From Platynereis dumerilii (taxonomy: Eukaryota; Annelida; Polychaeta; Phyllodocida; Nereididae): a stretch of 64,000 nucleotides of DNA. Numbering within the stretch: the first letter of the stretch is position 1; each line of letters opens with the position of its first letter. The DNA is taken from positions 1 through 64,000 of the forward strand of contig JAPTHN010000180.1 in the NCBI GenBank assembly GCA_026936325.1, given 5' to 3'. Below are positions 30,686 through 43,300 of this stretch, one piece after another. A program made the translations under genes and the position numbers. The notes beneath the pieces are model-generated. The model was not told where the DNA came from. It saw nothing but the letters and a program-made list of their open reading frames with translations, and ran no database searches.

Positions 30686-33532
30686 GTCCGGCAGTAAAAT
30701 GCCATTTTTGGACCTGACCCAAAAGTTCCGGTTAAAGTTTTTTTCTCTCTTGATCCTGTATCTATATGGTTCAAGGAACATTTTCAGGGGGGGTGTGAAA
30801 CTCTCACCCTTGAGCATTCCGAGAAATCCAAGATGGCGTCCAAAATGGCCGCCGGACCAGAAATTTGTCATAAATTGGCTCCTAATTCAGCTAGGATGAT
30901 AAATAAAACATCAAAATAGGGGTTTTAAGGGTCAAGGATACCAGAAATGGATTAATCAAACTCATAAGATTGCAATTTCTAGCTTAAATGGCCTAAATTT
31001 TGCATTAAAACTGTAAAATTAGCGTCAAAAATCAAGATTAGGCATATGTGACCTGCTCCACCAAAATGTGCTTAAAGAATAAGCAAAGTATCTATTACTG
31101 TGGGACTGAGTGTGGGTTCCCCTGAATCTACTTGAAATGTGCTTTCAAATAATGGGTCATATGTGGGTACATGTCAATTGCATCCAAAGTAATAACATGC
31201 CAAAAACTGCGAACAATGTAAATAATGAATCTGCAGAATTTGAGAAAGTGGCCTTTACATTTCAAGTCAAACAAATGTCAAACAAACAAAGGTTGGTTAA
31301 TTGTTTTCTGGAGTATATTGATTAAAATGCACTAAGATAATGCATCTTACAATAGTAAAAATATCCTTAAAGTATGATTTTTGAGATATATAAGCAATGC
31401 ACATTGCTCTTATCTGGACCATCTCCGCTTTCTTGTCAACTTCAGTCACTTTTGTTTCTTTTAGTGGAGCAGCCGATGTACATGATTCTGTACTGTTAGG
31501 GGCTTTCTTGTTAATGGATAGCTATGCCAGTTAGATAGATAATAGGTGTGACAAAAGTATTAGGGTGGATACTGCTTCTGGATTTGAATTTTAAGGTTAA
31601 TTTGTGGTCGTTAAGGTCAAAACCAAGACAATGGTACTTTTTCAGCAAAATTGAAAATAAAATTAATCAAAATTACCTAAAGTGGCAAAATTGTACATGA
31701 TTAGGCTAGAACTATGCCTCACAGTGCTTAATGAACTTCACTATTTTGATACTTATTATTGCACTTCACCCTTAATGATGCATTTTTACAAGGACTAAAT
31801 GATTGCTGGGTGTACTCCAAAAAGCATCATTTTTTCTATTTCAAGTCTCCTTAGAAAATTCTCTTGCCCAATGCTTGCTTAAAAATCTTTGTTCATAAGT
31901 CTTTTCCTGGAGTAAGGCTATCTATACCAATTAGTTAGTACTCTAATTAATTGACTCATTCACATGAAACTATATAAACTATGCCCTCACAAAAGTTGCC
32001 AAAGACAACAATTGAAGCAGATCAGAGGGGCCCCCATGTATCCATGTGAATATTTCATGGGACCAAGTTTTTTTATACCCTTCAGAATAATTAAATGTCA
32101 TTTGAACAAAACAGGAGGACTGTCAATGTCCACATCTATTTTGGTTGGTTGGGAATCAGTTATCCAGTGATTGGGACAGGTTGAATTGAGAATTTCAGGG
32201 AGAATTTTGTGTTTTTCAGAAGATATTCTTGACACTGACAATAAGATGCATTTAACTTTGGGAGGGTTGACAGTTATAGTAACAAGGAAACCAAGGTGCC
32301 AAATGACAGCTGACATCAAGGGCTATCCATCCAGATCCATTTTGGTTGGTTGGGATTAAGTTACCAAGTTATTACAACAGGCAGAATTGAAAATGCATGG
32401 GAGGATTTTGTGTTTCTGAGGAGATTTTTGACACTGACAGCAACATTTATTTAGCTTTCGGAGGGTTGACAGTTATAGTAACAACTAAACAAAGGTGCCA
32501 AATGACAGCTGACATCAAGGGCTATCCATCGACATCCATTTTGGTTGGTTAGAAATTAGTTATCCACTGATTAGGACAGGCAGAATTGAAAATGCAGTGG
32601 GGGATTTAGTGTTTCCGGGGAGATTTTTGATGATGACAGCAACATTTATTTATCCTTTGGAGAGTTGACAGTTGTAGTAACAAGGACATCAAGGTGCCAA
32701 ATGACAGCTGACATCAAGGGCTATCCATCCACATCCATTTGGTTAATTAGGAATGAGTTATCTAGTGAATAGGACAGGTGGAATTGAAAATACATGGGAG
32801 GATTTTGTGTTTCCGATGAGATTTTCGCCACTGACAGCAACCTTTATTTAACTTTTGGAAGAATGATAGTTATAGTAACAAGGAAATCAAGGTGTCAAAT
32901 GAAAGCTGAAATCAAGGGCTATCCATATACACCAGAAAACAAATAGCATACCTGTGTTAGTTTGACATATTTTGGTGTCGATGGCTTGAAATTTTAACAA
33001 TCATTTATTCGGTTTCCGGAACTTCATAATTAGCATGTTTGACATGTTATTTCTTTCGACGCAATTGACATGTACCCACGTATGACCCATTATTTGAAAG
33101 CACCTTTCAAGTAGATTCAGGGGAAGCCACAGTAATAGATACTTTGCTTAATCTTTAAGCACATTGTGGTGGAGAAGGTCACATATGCCTAATCTTGATT
33201 TTCGACGCTAATTTTACAGTTTTAATGCATAATTTAGGCCATTTAAGCTAGAAATTGTGATCTTATTAGTTTGATTCATCTATTTCTAGAATCCTTGACC
33301 CTTAAAACCCCTATTTTGATGTTTTATTTATCATCCTAGCTGAATTAGGAGCCAATTTACGACCAATTTCTGGTCCGGCGGCCATTTTGGACGCCATCTT
33401 GGATTTCTCGGAATGCTCAAGGGTGAGAGTTTCACACCCCCCTGAAAATGTTCCTTGGACCATATAGATACAGGATCAAGAGAGAAAAAAACTTTAACCG
33501 AAACTTTTGGGTACCACCCCTCCACGCCGGAC
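30686..33532. mobile_element. Long-TIR DNA element, 2847 bp, with about 0.5-kb inverted ends and a tandem-repeat core
   Basis: The ends GTCCGGC and GCCGGAC are flanked by TA (30684-30685 and 33533-33534). The inverted arms extend about 500 bp (30686-31210 against 33010-33532), with matching blocks such as GAAACTCTCACCCTTGAGCA, CAAAATGGCCGCCGGACCAG and GGGTCATATGTGGGTACATG. The core is mostly non-coding and holds four 199-bp tandem units (32128-32926). No transposase is found. Arms remain highly similar, which implies a recent insertion into LINE B. Confidence 0.9.
32128..32926 (+). repeat. Tandem array, four units of about 199 bp
   Basis: The anchor GGCTATCCAT recurs at 32321, 32520, 32719 and 32917, giving periods of 199, 199 and 198 bp. 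Each unit contains CCATTTTGGTTGGTTRGGAA, GAATTGARAATGCA and GGTGCCAAATGACAGCTGAC. Units diverge by point changes, so the array is not fresh. It sits wholly inside the long-TIR element. Confidence 0.92.
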
Positions 33533-36023
33533 TAATACATGCTGTCAGATTTCTTTGAGGAATTCACGACTTTCCTAGCATCGTTTCAAAATAACGACGA
33601 ACTGATATTAACTGGTGATTTCAACTTTCATTGGAATAAACCTGACGACCCAAATACAAAGAAACTCCAAGATATCCTTGACATTTTTGATCTAGAACAA
33701 CATGTTAGCGGTCCGACACATAAAAATGGCAACACCTTAGATCTAGTAATTACTCGGAAGGTGTCTCTGCTACGAGATTGTGCGGTTGATTAGTTTATAT
33801 CTGATCATGCATCTATAGTTTTCTGCTTAGATACAGTTAAACCAAACATTTCAAAAATAGCTAAATACCGACAATTTCGGAACTTCAAAATCGCTAATTT
33901 CAGACAGGACTTAAAGAAGTATCTAGAAACTACAACACATACCAAACAATTATGAGCTGGTCGAAATCTATAACTCAATTAGTGAGACCTTGGATAAACA
34001 TGCACCCCTTGTTGAAAGGAAGATTGTATGTCGCAAGCCTACACCTTGGAACAACAATGACATAAAAGCCAGCAAAACAGAAAAAAGATGGGCTGAGAGA
34101 CGCTGGCGTAGGACTAAATCTGATCATGACTACACTTTATTTCAAGAAAAGAGAACTGCCCACAATAAACTACTCAACGACCTTAAATCAAAGGACTTAG
34201 CCTCGAAAATTAAAGCAAATAAAGGCAACTCCAAAGCATTATTTAAAATAATCAACTCCTGTCTCAACAGGACTCAAGACACCCCGCTTCCCCCTGCTGC
34301 AAATGACACTGACCTAGCAAATGACTTTGCAAATTTTTTCAAAGATAAAATTGATCAAATTAGAGTGAAGATTGTTGAACAGCAGGTTCCACCCCCGCCC
34401 AATTCTGAAACTGAATATGGAGGAAATGTTCTGAGCTCGTTCGATGATATCGAACCTGCGGACATTCGCAAACTGATCATGAAACAACCAACTAAACACT
34501 GTGATCTTGACCCCATTCCCACTTGGTTGCTCAAAGACAGTATTGATGAACTACTGCCCCTCATAACTGAAATCATAAATAGATCACTGAGGCATGGAAC
34601 AATGCCACAATTGCTCAAACATGCGCTAATTAACCCCCTCATTAAGAAACAAGGTGCTGATCTGCAGCTAAAGAACTACAGACCAGTCTCGAATCTAACT
34701 TTCTTGAGCGAATTAATAGAGGGAGCTGTGATACACCAGTTTTCAGACCACCTAGCCAAAAATGGACTACATGATCCAAAACAATCTGCCTACAAACAGC
34801 TTCATAGTACAGAAACCTTGCTTACTAAAATACACAATGACATTATGATAAACATGAACAGGGGCAACATTGTTATGTTGGTTCTACTAGATCTCTCAGC
34901 TGCATTCGATACAGTAGACCACAAGATCCTCTTAAGTAGACTAAAACATAAATATGGAATTCGGAGTATGGCATTAAATTGGTTCAAATCATACATTGAA
35001 AACAGAACCATGTCTGTTAATGTAAATGGAACAAAATCTGATAAAATGACTCTGCAATATGGTGTGCCACAAGGATCAAAACTGGGCCCACTTCTGTTTA
35101 ATTCATACATTGCTCCTGCAAGTGATATAGCTGCTTCAAATGATGTTGAAGACCAAAAATATGCAGATGATGAACAACTGATGCTAGCTTTCAACCCAAT
35201 CAGTACACAAAATCAAAAAGAGTCACGTGTTAAAATGGAGAGGTGTATTGATGAAATCAAGAATTTTCTTCTGGAAAACAAACTGTGTTGCAACCGCGAA
35301 AAGACTGAACTTCTCATTATTGGTACCAAAGAAAATATGAGAAAACTCGAAGTCCATAACTTGAATATTGATGGAACACTGGTCCATAAACAAAACAAGG
35401 TTCGCAACCTTGGAGTGATTTTCGACTGTCACATGAAAATGGAAAGTCAAATTAATAAGATGTGCAAGAATGCATACTTTAATATTCGAAATATATCCAA
35501 AATACGGAAAAGCCTCACAAGAGATAATTGCAAGACTGTTGTAAATTCGCTTGTCACACCTCACTTAGACTATGGAAACAGCCTGTTATATGGTACTACT
35601 AAGAAGCTCCTGAACAAACTGCAAGTTTCTCAAAATGCAGCAGTAAGTGTCATTGAGAAAATAGGTAAATTTGACCATGTCTCCGATCTACGGAGCAAGC
35701 TTCACTGGTTGCCGATTCAAGCCAGAATCGAATTCAAAATTCTCGTCACTGTTTGGAAATCTCTCAACTCCCAGACTCCAAAATATCTAAGTGATCTGGT
35801 GAAAATTAAATCGACAGAACGAAATCTTAGGAGTGGTGCTGGAATTAACCTCGACACTCCCCACTTATCCTCCCGCAACAATTATGGAGACAGAGCATTT
35901 TCAAAAGCTGGTCCAACTCTATGGAATAAATTGCCAAATGATATAAGAAATCAGACATCACTGCTTAGTTTTAGAAAGAAGCTCAAAACACATTTATTCA
36001 CAAAATTCAATCAAAATACATAA
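33533..36023 (+). pseudogene. LINE B ORF2, 3' part: endonuclease end and reverse transcriptase
   Basis: 33539-33793 encodes the second half of the endonuclease (LILTGDFNFHW, THKNGNTLDLVI), stops at 33791, and continues as FISDHASIVF. From 33990 a 677-residue frame is open. The RT region has KNYRPVSNL, LLDLSAAFDTVDH (Asp at residue 301), YGVPQGSKLGP (358-368) and KYADDEQL (Asp 393 and 394). The catalytic aspartates are present. The residue after YADD is Glu where most relatives have Thr. The thumb and C-terminal part end with FRKKLKTHLFTKFNQ. With a stop, a frame disturbance at 33935-33990 and two inserted elements, this copy cannot make a full ORF2 protein. Confidence 0.88.
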
Positions 36024-36086
36024 TGAATTGACTGGTTAAGCGCCTTTGAGCAAATTAAGTTTTGGATATTGGCGCTATACAAATTA

Positions 36087-36110
36087 CTATTATTATTATT
36101 ATTATTATTA
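36087..36110 (+). repeat. ATT microsatellite at the LINE B 3' end
   Basis: About eight ATT units close the element, as expected for L2/CR1-group tails. Confidence 0.85.
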
Positions 36111-36823
36111 CTTCCGCTTGTGAATTTCACCCCTTCACGATCATTCCATTACATTACAACCCTATGTCCATATCATGGAAGCCTTGGAAGGTAATATGTA
36201 TCAGGCGATAATTATACAGACAGTGTCTAGTGTACTGACTACTTGTGATAAATCTTTATAAGAATAACATGCATGCTTTGCAGATAAACGTTGCAACCGG
36301 GGGGCAGCTGCCCCGTAAAAATCTGGCACCATATAAAGGTGGTTGTGCCCGCAGTTACGCCACTGCTGGTCAGGTCCGTAAAACCTGATATTGATCTCAA
36401 CCACAGTCCATAATTGTATTAAGTTTGAGGTGACTATATAAAACAATAACAATATTGACAGGAATTATAATAAATTGATCAAAATGAAGTAATATAAATG
36501 CAATGATAGATTCAGTTATCAAAATCATCAAAATCATGAATATAAGAGTGTTAATTACATTGGCTCCTACACACAGCAGCTAGGGCCCTACATAATGACG
36601 CCGGGAAAAGTTGACTTATGCTGGCTGCACTGAATGCTCTGCTGGGTAGCATGACGCAATGATTCAAGTGCATGTGCACCAAGGACGCCAATATTGCTTA
36701 ACTGGCGCCAATAACACTCTCCAAGCGCCAAATATCGTTATTTATTGGCGTGGCACGTGATTGATTTCGCAGCATCTGATTGGCTCACAAATTTTGGTGA
36801 AGAATATATATATACATATATAA

Positions 36824-36862
<39 letters not shown>

Positions 36863-37887
36863 TGTGTTGATGCAAAATGTGACATTTGGCTTGGAAAACA
36901 AATGCACTTTGTATGTGTGAGGCATGTCGTAATGGCAGCACTTGCCAGTGTGCCTGGCCCATGCTGCCACCTGGATAGCTTGACAGAAAGCATAATGACC
37001 TACTTCTGCAGAGTGATCAAAACTTGAAGGGAAAGGTGTGAAATGAAGGTGTATTTTAAAGAAAGTATGAATGTTTTAAGTACAAGTAGTATTGCAAAAC
37101 AAAGTAAATGTCAGTGATGTGTCACATGCAATGTTTGATGAGTGTGATGGGAACAGGGACAGAGTTATGCTAGAGACATGGACCCAAGAGAGATAGCACT
37201 TTTATGTTTGGATTAATCCTTATTTCCCATGCTATAGTATATTGTTCCAGCCTAACTATTCATTCTCAATAAAATTTGACAACAAATGTCTACTTTGTAC
37301 TATCTGAATTTATAAGGAAATCAACAAAAATTTCCTCATGAATGGTGTAAATGTGCTTGTGCTGATTAAGATAAACTGCAGTGTTGATTCAATTATCTCA
37401 ACCTGACATGCATTGTTTTGATGTGAAAACACAGACAACATTATTTTGGGTGTAGCTAGGATTTTTCTCTGGGGGGGGGGGGAAATGACCCTGAATTTCC
37501 TCAAAAAATTATCGTCAACATGGGGTACGTTCGACACAGTTTGAACTTTTGAAATCTCAAATAAAGCATACAAAACATTGAAAACACTTTAAATATATGA
37601 TCATGCCAGTATGGCATAATTGGGAAGTTGGCCCCCAGGCAACTACCCTTTATGATTTCAAAGAAAATATATTAATTATCTCTCTTCAATAATACTTATG
37701 AAACATTCTGGGGTCTGTAACTCTCCATGCTGATTGTGTGAGATATGCAGATGCAAGAAAACTATTTCTTGATCTGCCAGTACCATTACTTTCTTTATTC
37801 TTTGCTGATGTTGTTTGTGACAATTCATGTGCATCTCAAGTAAACATAAATAAGGGGCTGCACATCCAAGCAATGCTAAGTGAAGAG
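36111..37887. other. Intergenic; TA repeat, a hAT-like end, a G-run
   Basis: A (TA)n tract runs from 36806 to 36860. A hAT-like end is seen near 36370 (reverse complement CAGTGGCGTAACTGCGGG) without a clear partner. A 12-bp G-run lies at about 37471-37482. No gene is supported. Confidence 0.4.
36806..36860. repeat. (TA)n dinucleotide repeat
   Basis: About 50 bp of alternating TA with minor interruptions. Apparent Tyr/Ile reading frames across it are artefacts. Confidence 0.9.
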
Positions 37888-38765
37888 ATTTAGTTTAGTT
37901 TAGTTTATTGTTCAACACTCAATTGGCTCGAGGCCGCTGGTATGGGTGTATTTACACAATGCAAATTTATACGAGAATTAAGAGAAATTTAAACATTTTG
38001 ACAAATGTAGCAGTTTTGAATTGTACGTATATCATTATATTGTTTTAATATAGTTATAGAAAACGCTTCAATACTATGAGTGTAGACTTTATTGATTCTA
38101 ATTTCCTCAGCAGTATTAATAATTCTTATTAATTTCATTTGAATACAGTTATGAGTTAGTGTTAACTTGGTATGGATTTGTGGTGTAATGTAGGTTGATC
38201 TTGTAATGTGTTGTTTGATAGTTCTATTATTTTGAAATAGGTGTTTGAAATATAAGGGGACTTTCCCATTTTGTATTTAAAAAATAATTTATATAATTGA
38301 ACGACATACAGATCGGTCATTTTGGGAATTTTCAGAGCCTTCAGCAATGGATCCGTGTGTGCATTATGCTTGGAGAGCATTACTATTCTTACAGCTCTTT
38401 TCTGGAGCTCCAGCAGACAATTTGCTTTTTGTCCCCAAACAATAATTCCATAATACAGTCTTGATTGAATCAAGCTGTTATACATTTGCTTCAGTGTTTT
38501 TTGTGCAACAAATTTCTTTATTGAATTCATAGAGCCTATAGTTTTTGCCTTTGATGATGCCATAGATTTTATATGACTGTCAAAAGTAATATGGTATCTA
38601 AAATTATTCCTAAACGGTTAAATGTATCTACTTTCTCAATTAGTTGACTATTGAAATGTATTTTGGCTAATTTTATCTTTTTTTGTCTGTTACTGCTGCA
38701 TGGAAACAGTGCTGTGTTTCCAATGATGCCTGAATTTTGGATGCCAGTCACTATGGCCTAGTCCT
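37888..38765 (-). mobile_element. 5'-truncated CR1-like LINE fragment
   Basis: On the minus strand, 38751-38580 encodes the end of the RT palm (LIEKVDTFNRLGIILD). 38563-38162 encodes the thumb/C-terminal region (FVAQKTLKQMYNSLIQSRLY, then IVWGQ and LLELQKRAVRIV). It ends with a short AACTAAACTAA-type tail at about 37890-37910. Upstream RT and endonuclease are absent, as is usual for LINE 5' truncation. Confidence 0.82.
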
Positions 38766-40297
38766 GTCATTTTTCAGACTAAGACAAATGAATAATTCCA
38801 AAAACTATTAACAATTTGTTTTCACAATAAATCATGTAATAATAATGTAAATTCAACACTGCATCTTTAAACTCTTGGCCAACTTCCCACTTTTTGACTC
38901 ATTTAAATGATCATAATTCTAGTTTTGTAATAGATAGCTTGCATTTAAAATCAGTAACATTAAAAACACAAGTTTGTAAACAGCCTAATAGCTAACTTGT
39001 TGTAGATAGTAATATTACACTTACATCAATTTATCATTCTTCCAGATAGTATGTAGAAAGTGATTTTTTTCTGGTAATGTGGAAGTGTGACATCATGTGG
39101 CAGTTCCCATAGGTCAGCATAGAAATTAAGGTGTTCCATGTGAGGTCACAGGTTGTTCTGCCAATCATGTCTCACTCTGCATAGGATGTCATATCAAATC
39201 TGTGAGGCAGTTCACCAGCATATGAATTACAGCCAAACACTTTAATATAGACAAAATCATTACAGGTTCATGTTGATTTTTGCATTCTGTGAGTCATGAT
39301 ACACCATGATTTGTCATGATCATTACATTAGTATTGGAAAAATATATACAGCTGATGATTCATGATCACTATCATGTGCTATAGTTGTAAATGTGACTAA
39401 ATATGTGAAACACTTTGACATGGGATGATGAGTCATCATAGGCATGATTTGTCATAACTGCATAACTACAGCCCATATGCTCAAGAGATATTCAACATAC
39501 TTTCTGGAAGGATAATAAATCCATTGTAAGAGTCCAGAAAGTTTCATAAAGAATGTGAAATGGCATTAGATCTCTTTTAGTGAAACATATACAAAAATCA
39601 AAATCAATGCAGATTGGTCCGAAAAAATAGTTTCATGAAGTCTGTCACATGTTCCATGTCTAAATTTAGTCCAGTGGTTTACACACTAGCTTTTTAAGTT
39701 GCGTAAAGTTTTTGAATTATAGTTTCACATTTCACATGTTCCGGTTAGTCTTCAGCATTGTCTCTGGCCATTCTTCAAATTGATCTGTCTTTTAGACTGT
39801 TGATTTCAAACGTTTTATCTTTTTTTTATTCTGTTTGTTACTGTTGGCCAAAATATTATTAAGACCTCATAAGGTCGTATGATAGGAGTTAAATCATGCA
39901 TCCATGCAGAAAACTGGACATACAGTGCTATTACTATGTAGATAGATAATACATGTATATAACTCAATTTTCACACTAACATGCTATTTCTCCTATCGAT
40001 TCCTTTTTACTAGTCATGTAGTCATACTTCAAAGGTTCAAATAAACATTTATACGCTATTATTTTTAAATGCTTGTCTAAAAGTCCTAAACGCTGATAAC
40101 AATTCACATCAATTTGTCATGTCAGAGAGATACAGTTTTCGCATTAGACACTTAACTTCCTCAATTAGCTTTCTGAATATAGTGCAATACCATCTGGCCA
40201 GTTTACCATACAGAGTGATTTGAGAGATTCGAAATAGTGAAATGTTGGTGTTGTTGTCGGCAATGGATTATGTACCTGTGTACTTATATTCGATACA
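38766..40297. other. Non-coding; presumed 5' flank of the plus-strand Ig gene
   Basis: AT-rich sequence with several CATGAT-type motifs (39290-39460). No exon or mobile element is recognised, and no convincing core promoter is seen. Confidence 0.3.
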
Positions 40298-40388
40298 ATG
40301 ACGTTTAGGGTTAAATATCATTTCTCATCCCTTTTCCTGTTCCTAGTCTATCTCTCGGCGGCAGATGCTTCTAACCAATGTGAATATG
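40298..40388 (+). CDS. Plus-strand Ig gene exon 1 (signal peptide)
   Basis: ATG at 40298, 30 codons plus one base, donor GTGAGT. It starts MTFRVKYHFSSLFLFLVYLS; likely cleavage after AADA, then SNQCEY. The distance to the next exon is 10.95 kb. The phase (1) matches exon 2, but an intermediate exon cannot be excluded. Confidence 0.75.
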
Positions 40389-43300
40389 GTGAGTATAATT
40401 ATGTATCGTAAGTAATGTAAGATGCATTTTGAGCTCTGAGGGTTGGATGTGCTATGCATCAGTATCAATCCTTTTATGTTGCCAATTTTCAATTGAACGA
40501 GATCTAGCAAATATCAGTTGACCCCTCAACATATTATTATTATGATCCGATGAATATACCGAATCTATTAAGTGTATTTTGCTTGATTTGTTACTTGTCA
40601 ATTCTTTCACTAATGTTATTACATGACCACTATGCTAGAGCGATGCTTACAGTAGACGAACTTCGAGTGCTTACATGCAATACACTTATAGGCTGTTACT
40701 GACATCACAGCTCTATCCCTGCCATGTTAAGTGACCATAACTTTGATACCTCAAAAAGGTGTGACTGACTCATAGCCCATACATACCATGTTGTGTGATA
40801 GGTGTCATAGCATTCACCAGTGACTTCACTCTTATCTCTCTGAGTAATAGGCTTGCGATCAACAGAGCTTGACCACTGTCAATGCTACTGATCCCCAGCT
40901 GATCTCAGCATCTGCTACTCCTGGCCTTCCTGACCACAAGTGCTTCATTTTTGCAAAGTTATAACACACAGATTAATCTTCCTCTGGTGTGGCAAACAGA
41001 ATTCACAGTCTGAGATATTCAAAGCAATTGTATCTATGTTTGAATGTTTAATTGTTGTCTGTTTGTTGTTCCAAATATTTCTTTGAGGACAAACACAAAC
41101 AATTATCTGAATTATAGATATCTCAGGCCAGAAAAACGCTGTGAAGGATTAGAATACTTCAGAATTTTATTGGACTTGTTGGCAGGGCAAGTGTAATCGA
41201 GCCATGCAGTGGAGGGATGCTCAAGTGGGTCAGGTTTATGACTCAGTCACTGCATTTGATATGACAACTGTTCTACTTCCCCTTCACTTAGCATTGCCCT
41301 GATACACGTCACTGAGCCAGGTATTGCTCACTTATGCATTTATACACGTCATTAGAAGTCCTATGAGTCAGTGAAAGAACCACCAGTTTCAATGGTAAAG
41401 ATTGAAGCAACAGCGTTAGTGACCTCATTGATGCTCTGAAACAAGTCATTTGTAAGCACTCGAAGTTTGTCTACTGTAACTTATATGTTAAATGTATACG
41501 CAGAGTTTATTATCTAAGGCAACTAGTCAGCTTGAGGGTTAGTCAAGAAATTTTGACACTGTTCTACAGACCTATTATTGAATCGATTCTATCATTCAAT
41601 ATTATCTCATGGTTTGGTTCATCAAACAAGAAAGATCAGGGAAAATTGTGCAAAATAATTAGATATGCACAGAGAATTGGAATTTAAACAGAAAGCTTGA
41701 TTGAGATCCGTAATAAGTACCTGTATAAAATGACCGTTAAGATTCTGAAAGACAAATAACATCCACTGCACAGCCAGTATAAATACTTAAGATCTGGAAA
41801 AAGACTAAATGCACCTGTACAAAGAACAAGCAGATATGGTCATACTTTCGTACCATCTGGCATGTGATATTATAATTTGTGAACAAATAATTTATATATA
41901 TCTTAGCTTAATGTAAATATTTACATCTTAGTATTCAGTTTTTCAGTAGAATAATACTGATTTAAAAATTAATAATAAGTATCACTAGCATTTACCCGTG
42001 ATAAATTGCAGTGAGAGAAGTATATAATAAAATGACAGGCCAAGTTGGAAGGCAGTGAAAGGAGGGAAATATAGTTATAAGTTATCCCATGGCTGGCCCA
42101 GTATTTTCCTGATATTTTCATGAGAGACCAAGTATTTTCCATGTAGCAATAGAACTATGTAACTATCTATGCATTAATATCTGTCAATCTTTTTGCCTTT
42201 TAATATATGTGTAGATCTATCTAAAAAATAATAACAAAAGGAAATATAGGATATAATTTGGATGTGTATTTTAAAGAGAAGACAATGTGAGAAGTTTTTC
42301 AAAGGAAATGCTAAGGATCTGGAAGCATGAGGCCACCAAAATATCACTCAACCAAAGACACCCGAGACCGAGGCAAGGCCAAGGATTTGGCATCCGAGAC
42401 CGAGCCAAGGCCGAGACCATCAAAATAAGGCCCCGAGGCCGGCCTCGAGGACGAGGCCGGCTTCGAGACCTCCAACACTGGTTGATACCGATCAGGCACT
42501 GGTGGTCAATTATGTTCTCCTTTGATACTTCAATCAATCAATGGCAATTATAGCTTTAAATTGCAGGCTGAGCTTGACAGAAATTGAACAATAGCTATTG
42601 AGTAGCTATGACACTGTGCTCATGCATTTCAGAGCGTGAATCATACAGGATCAAAACAAATACTCTAGTAGCTCATGGTAGTGGTGTACGCAATCGTATG
42701 TCCAGAGCTAAACTCTTCAGAATTCCATTATTTATAGGTCTAGGTATGAAATTAGGTTGGTGTCACATTTCTGATAGGGGCCGAACTTTCCAAAATGGCC
42801 GCCACCATTTTTACGTTGTTTTAACCTTTTTTTCTCTAGAGAAACGGGCTGTATCTCGAGAACCGTTGGAGATAGGAGGTTGTGTGACCACTAAAAATTT
42901 GCAGCATGGCAATGTTATAGGGAGTAGTTAATACATCTTTATATCAAAATATCAATAGTTTTTAAGAAAATTGCAAAATACTGATTTTATTAATTTTTCA
43001 TAATTAATAATCTCCGTAAAAGCTGATAAATTAACTGTTTTATTGACAAACATTGATTCAGCACCAGTACAATACAAAGATAAGTCATTGTGAATTCTAT
43101 AAACATACATTGGACATCTCTAATTTATTATTAGGCATCAAAATAACACATGTTTTCTATGAATATATCTAACATTCAAAGCTAGCAGACAAATCTAGTT
43201 GTACGGTGTTTTAATTTATCTTTTTTGCAGTATAAAATTCAACAAATTTTTAGGTTCTTTTGTTTGCATGTGCAGGATTTGGCTCTGCACCATAGTGTGG

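Larger units (their letters stand above)
28322..36110 (+). mobile_element. LINE B: CR1/L2-group LINE, split by two DNA elements
   Basis: An intact ORF1 (28322-29242), an EEP endonuclease start (30150-30685), the endonuclease end (33533-33830), a long RT frame (33990-36023) and a 3' end GGCGCTATACAAATTACTA followed by an ATT microsatellite to 36110 form one element in order. The GCGCTATAYAAAT-plus-microsatellite tail is common in the L2/CR1 group. The MITE at 29329-30144 separates ORF1 from ORF2, and the 2.85-kb element at 30686-33532 splits the endonuclease. Apart from these it is far less decayed than LINE A. The 5' end was not located. Confidence 0.85.

Noticed and set aside
32128-32926. 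CRISPR-like or coding repeat array
   Set aside because: Units are 199 bp, adjacent and diverged, with no short repeat/unique spacer pattern and no sustained open frame.
34314-35564. Several minus-strand frames of 60-130 codons opposite the LINE B RT
   Set aside because: Antisense shadows of a clear RT frame.
36738-36993. Three overlapping minus-strand frames with YIYIYI runs
   Set aside because: Translation of the TA microsatellite.
42287-42553. Pro/Arg-rich frames on both strands
   Set aside because: They arise from the CCGAGGC low-complexity tract.
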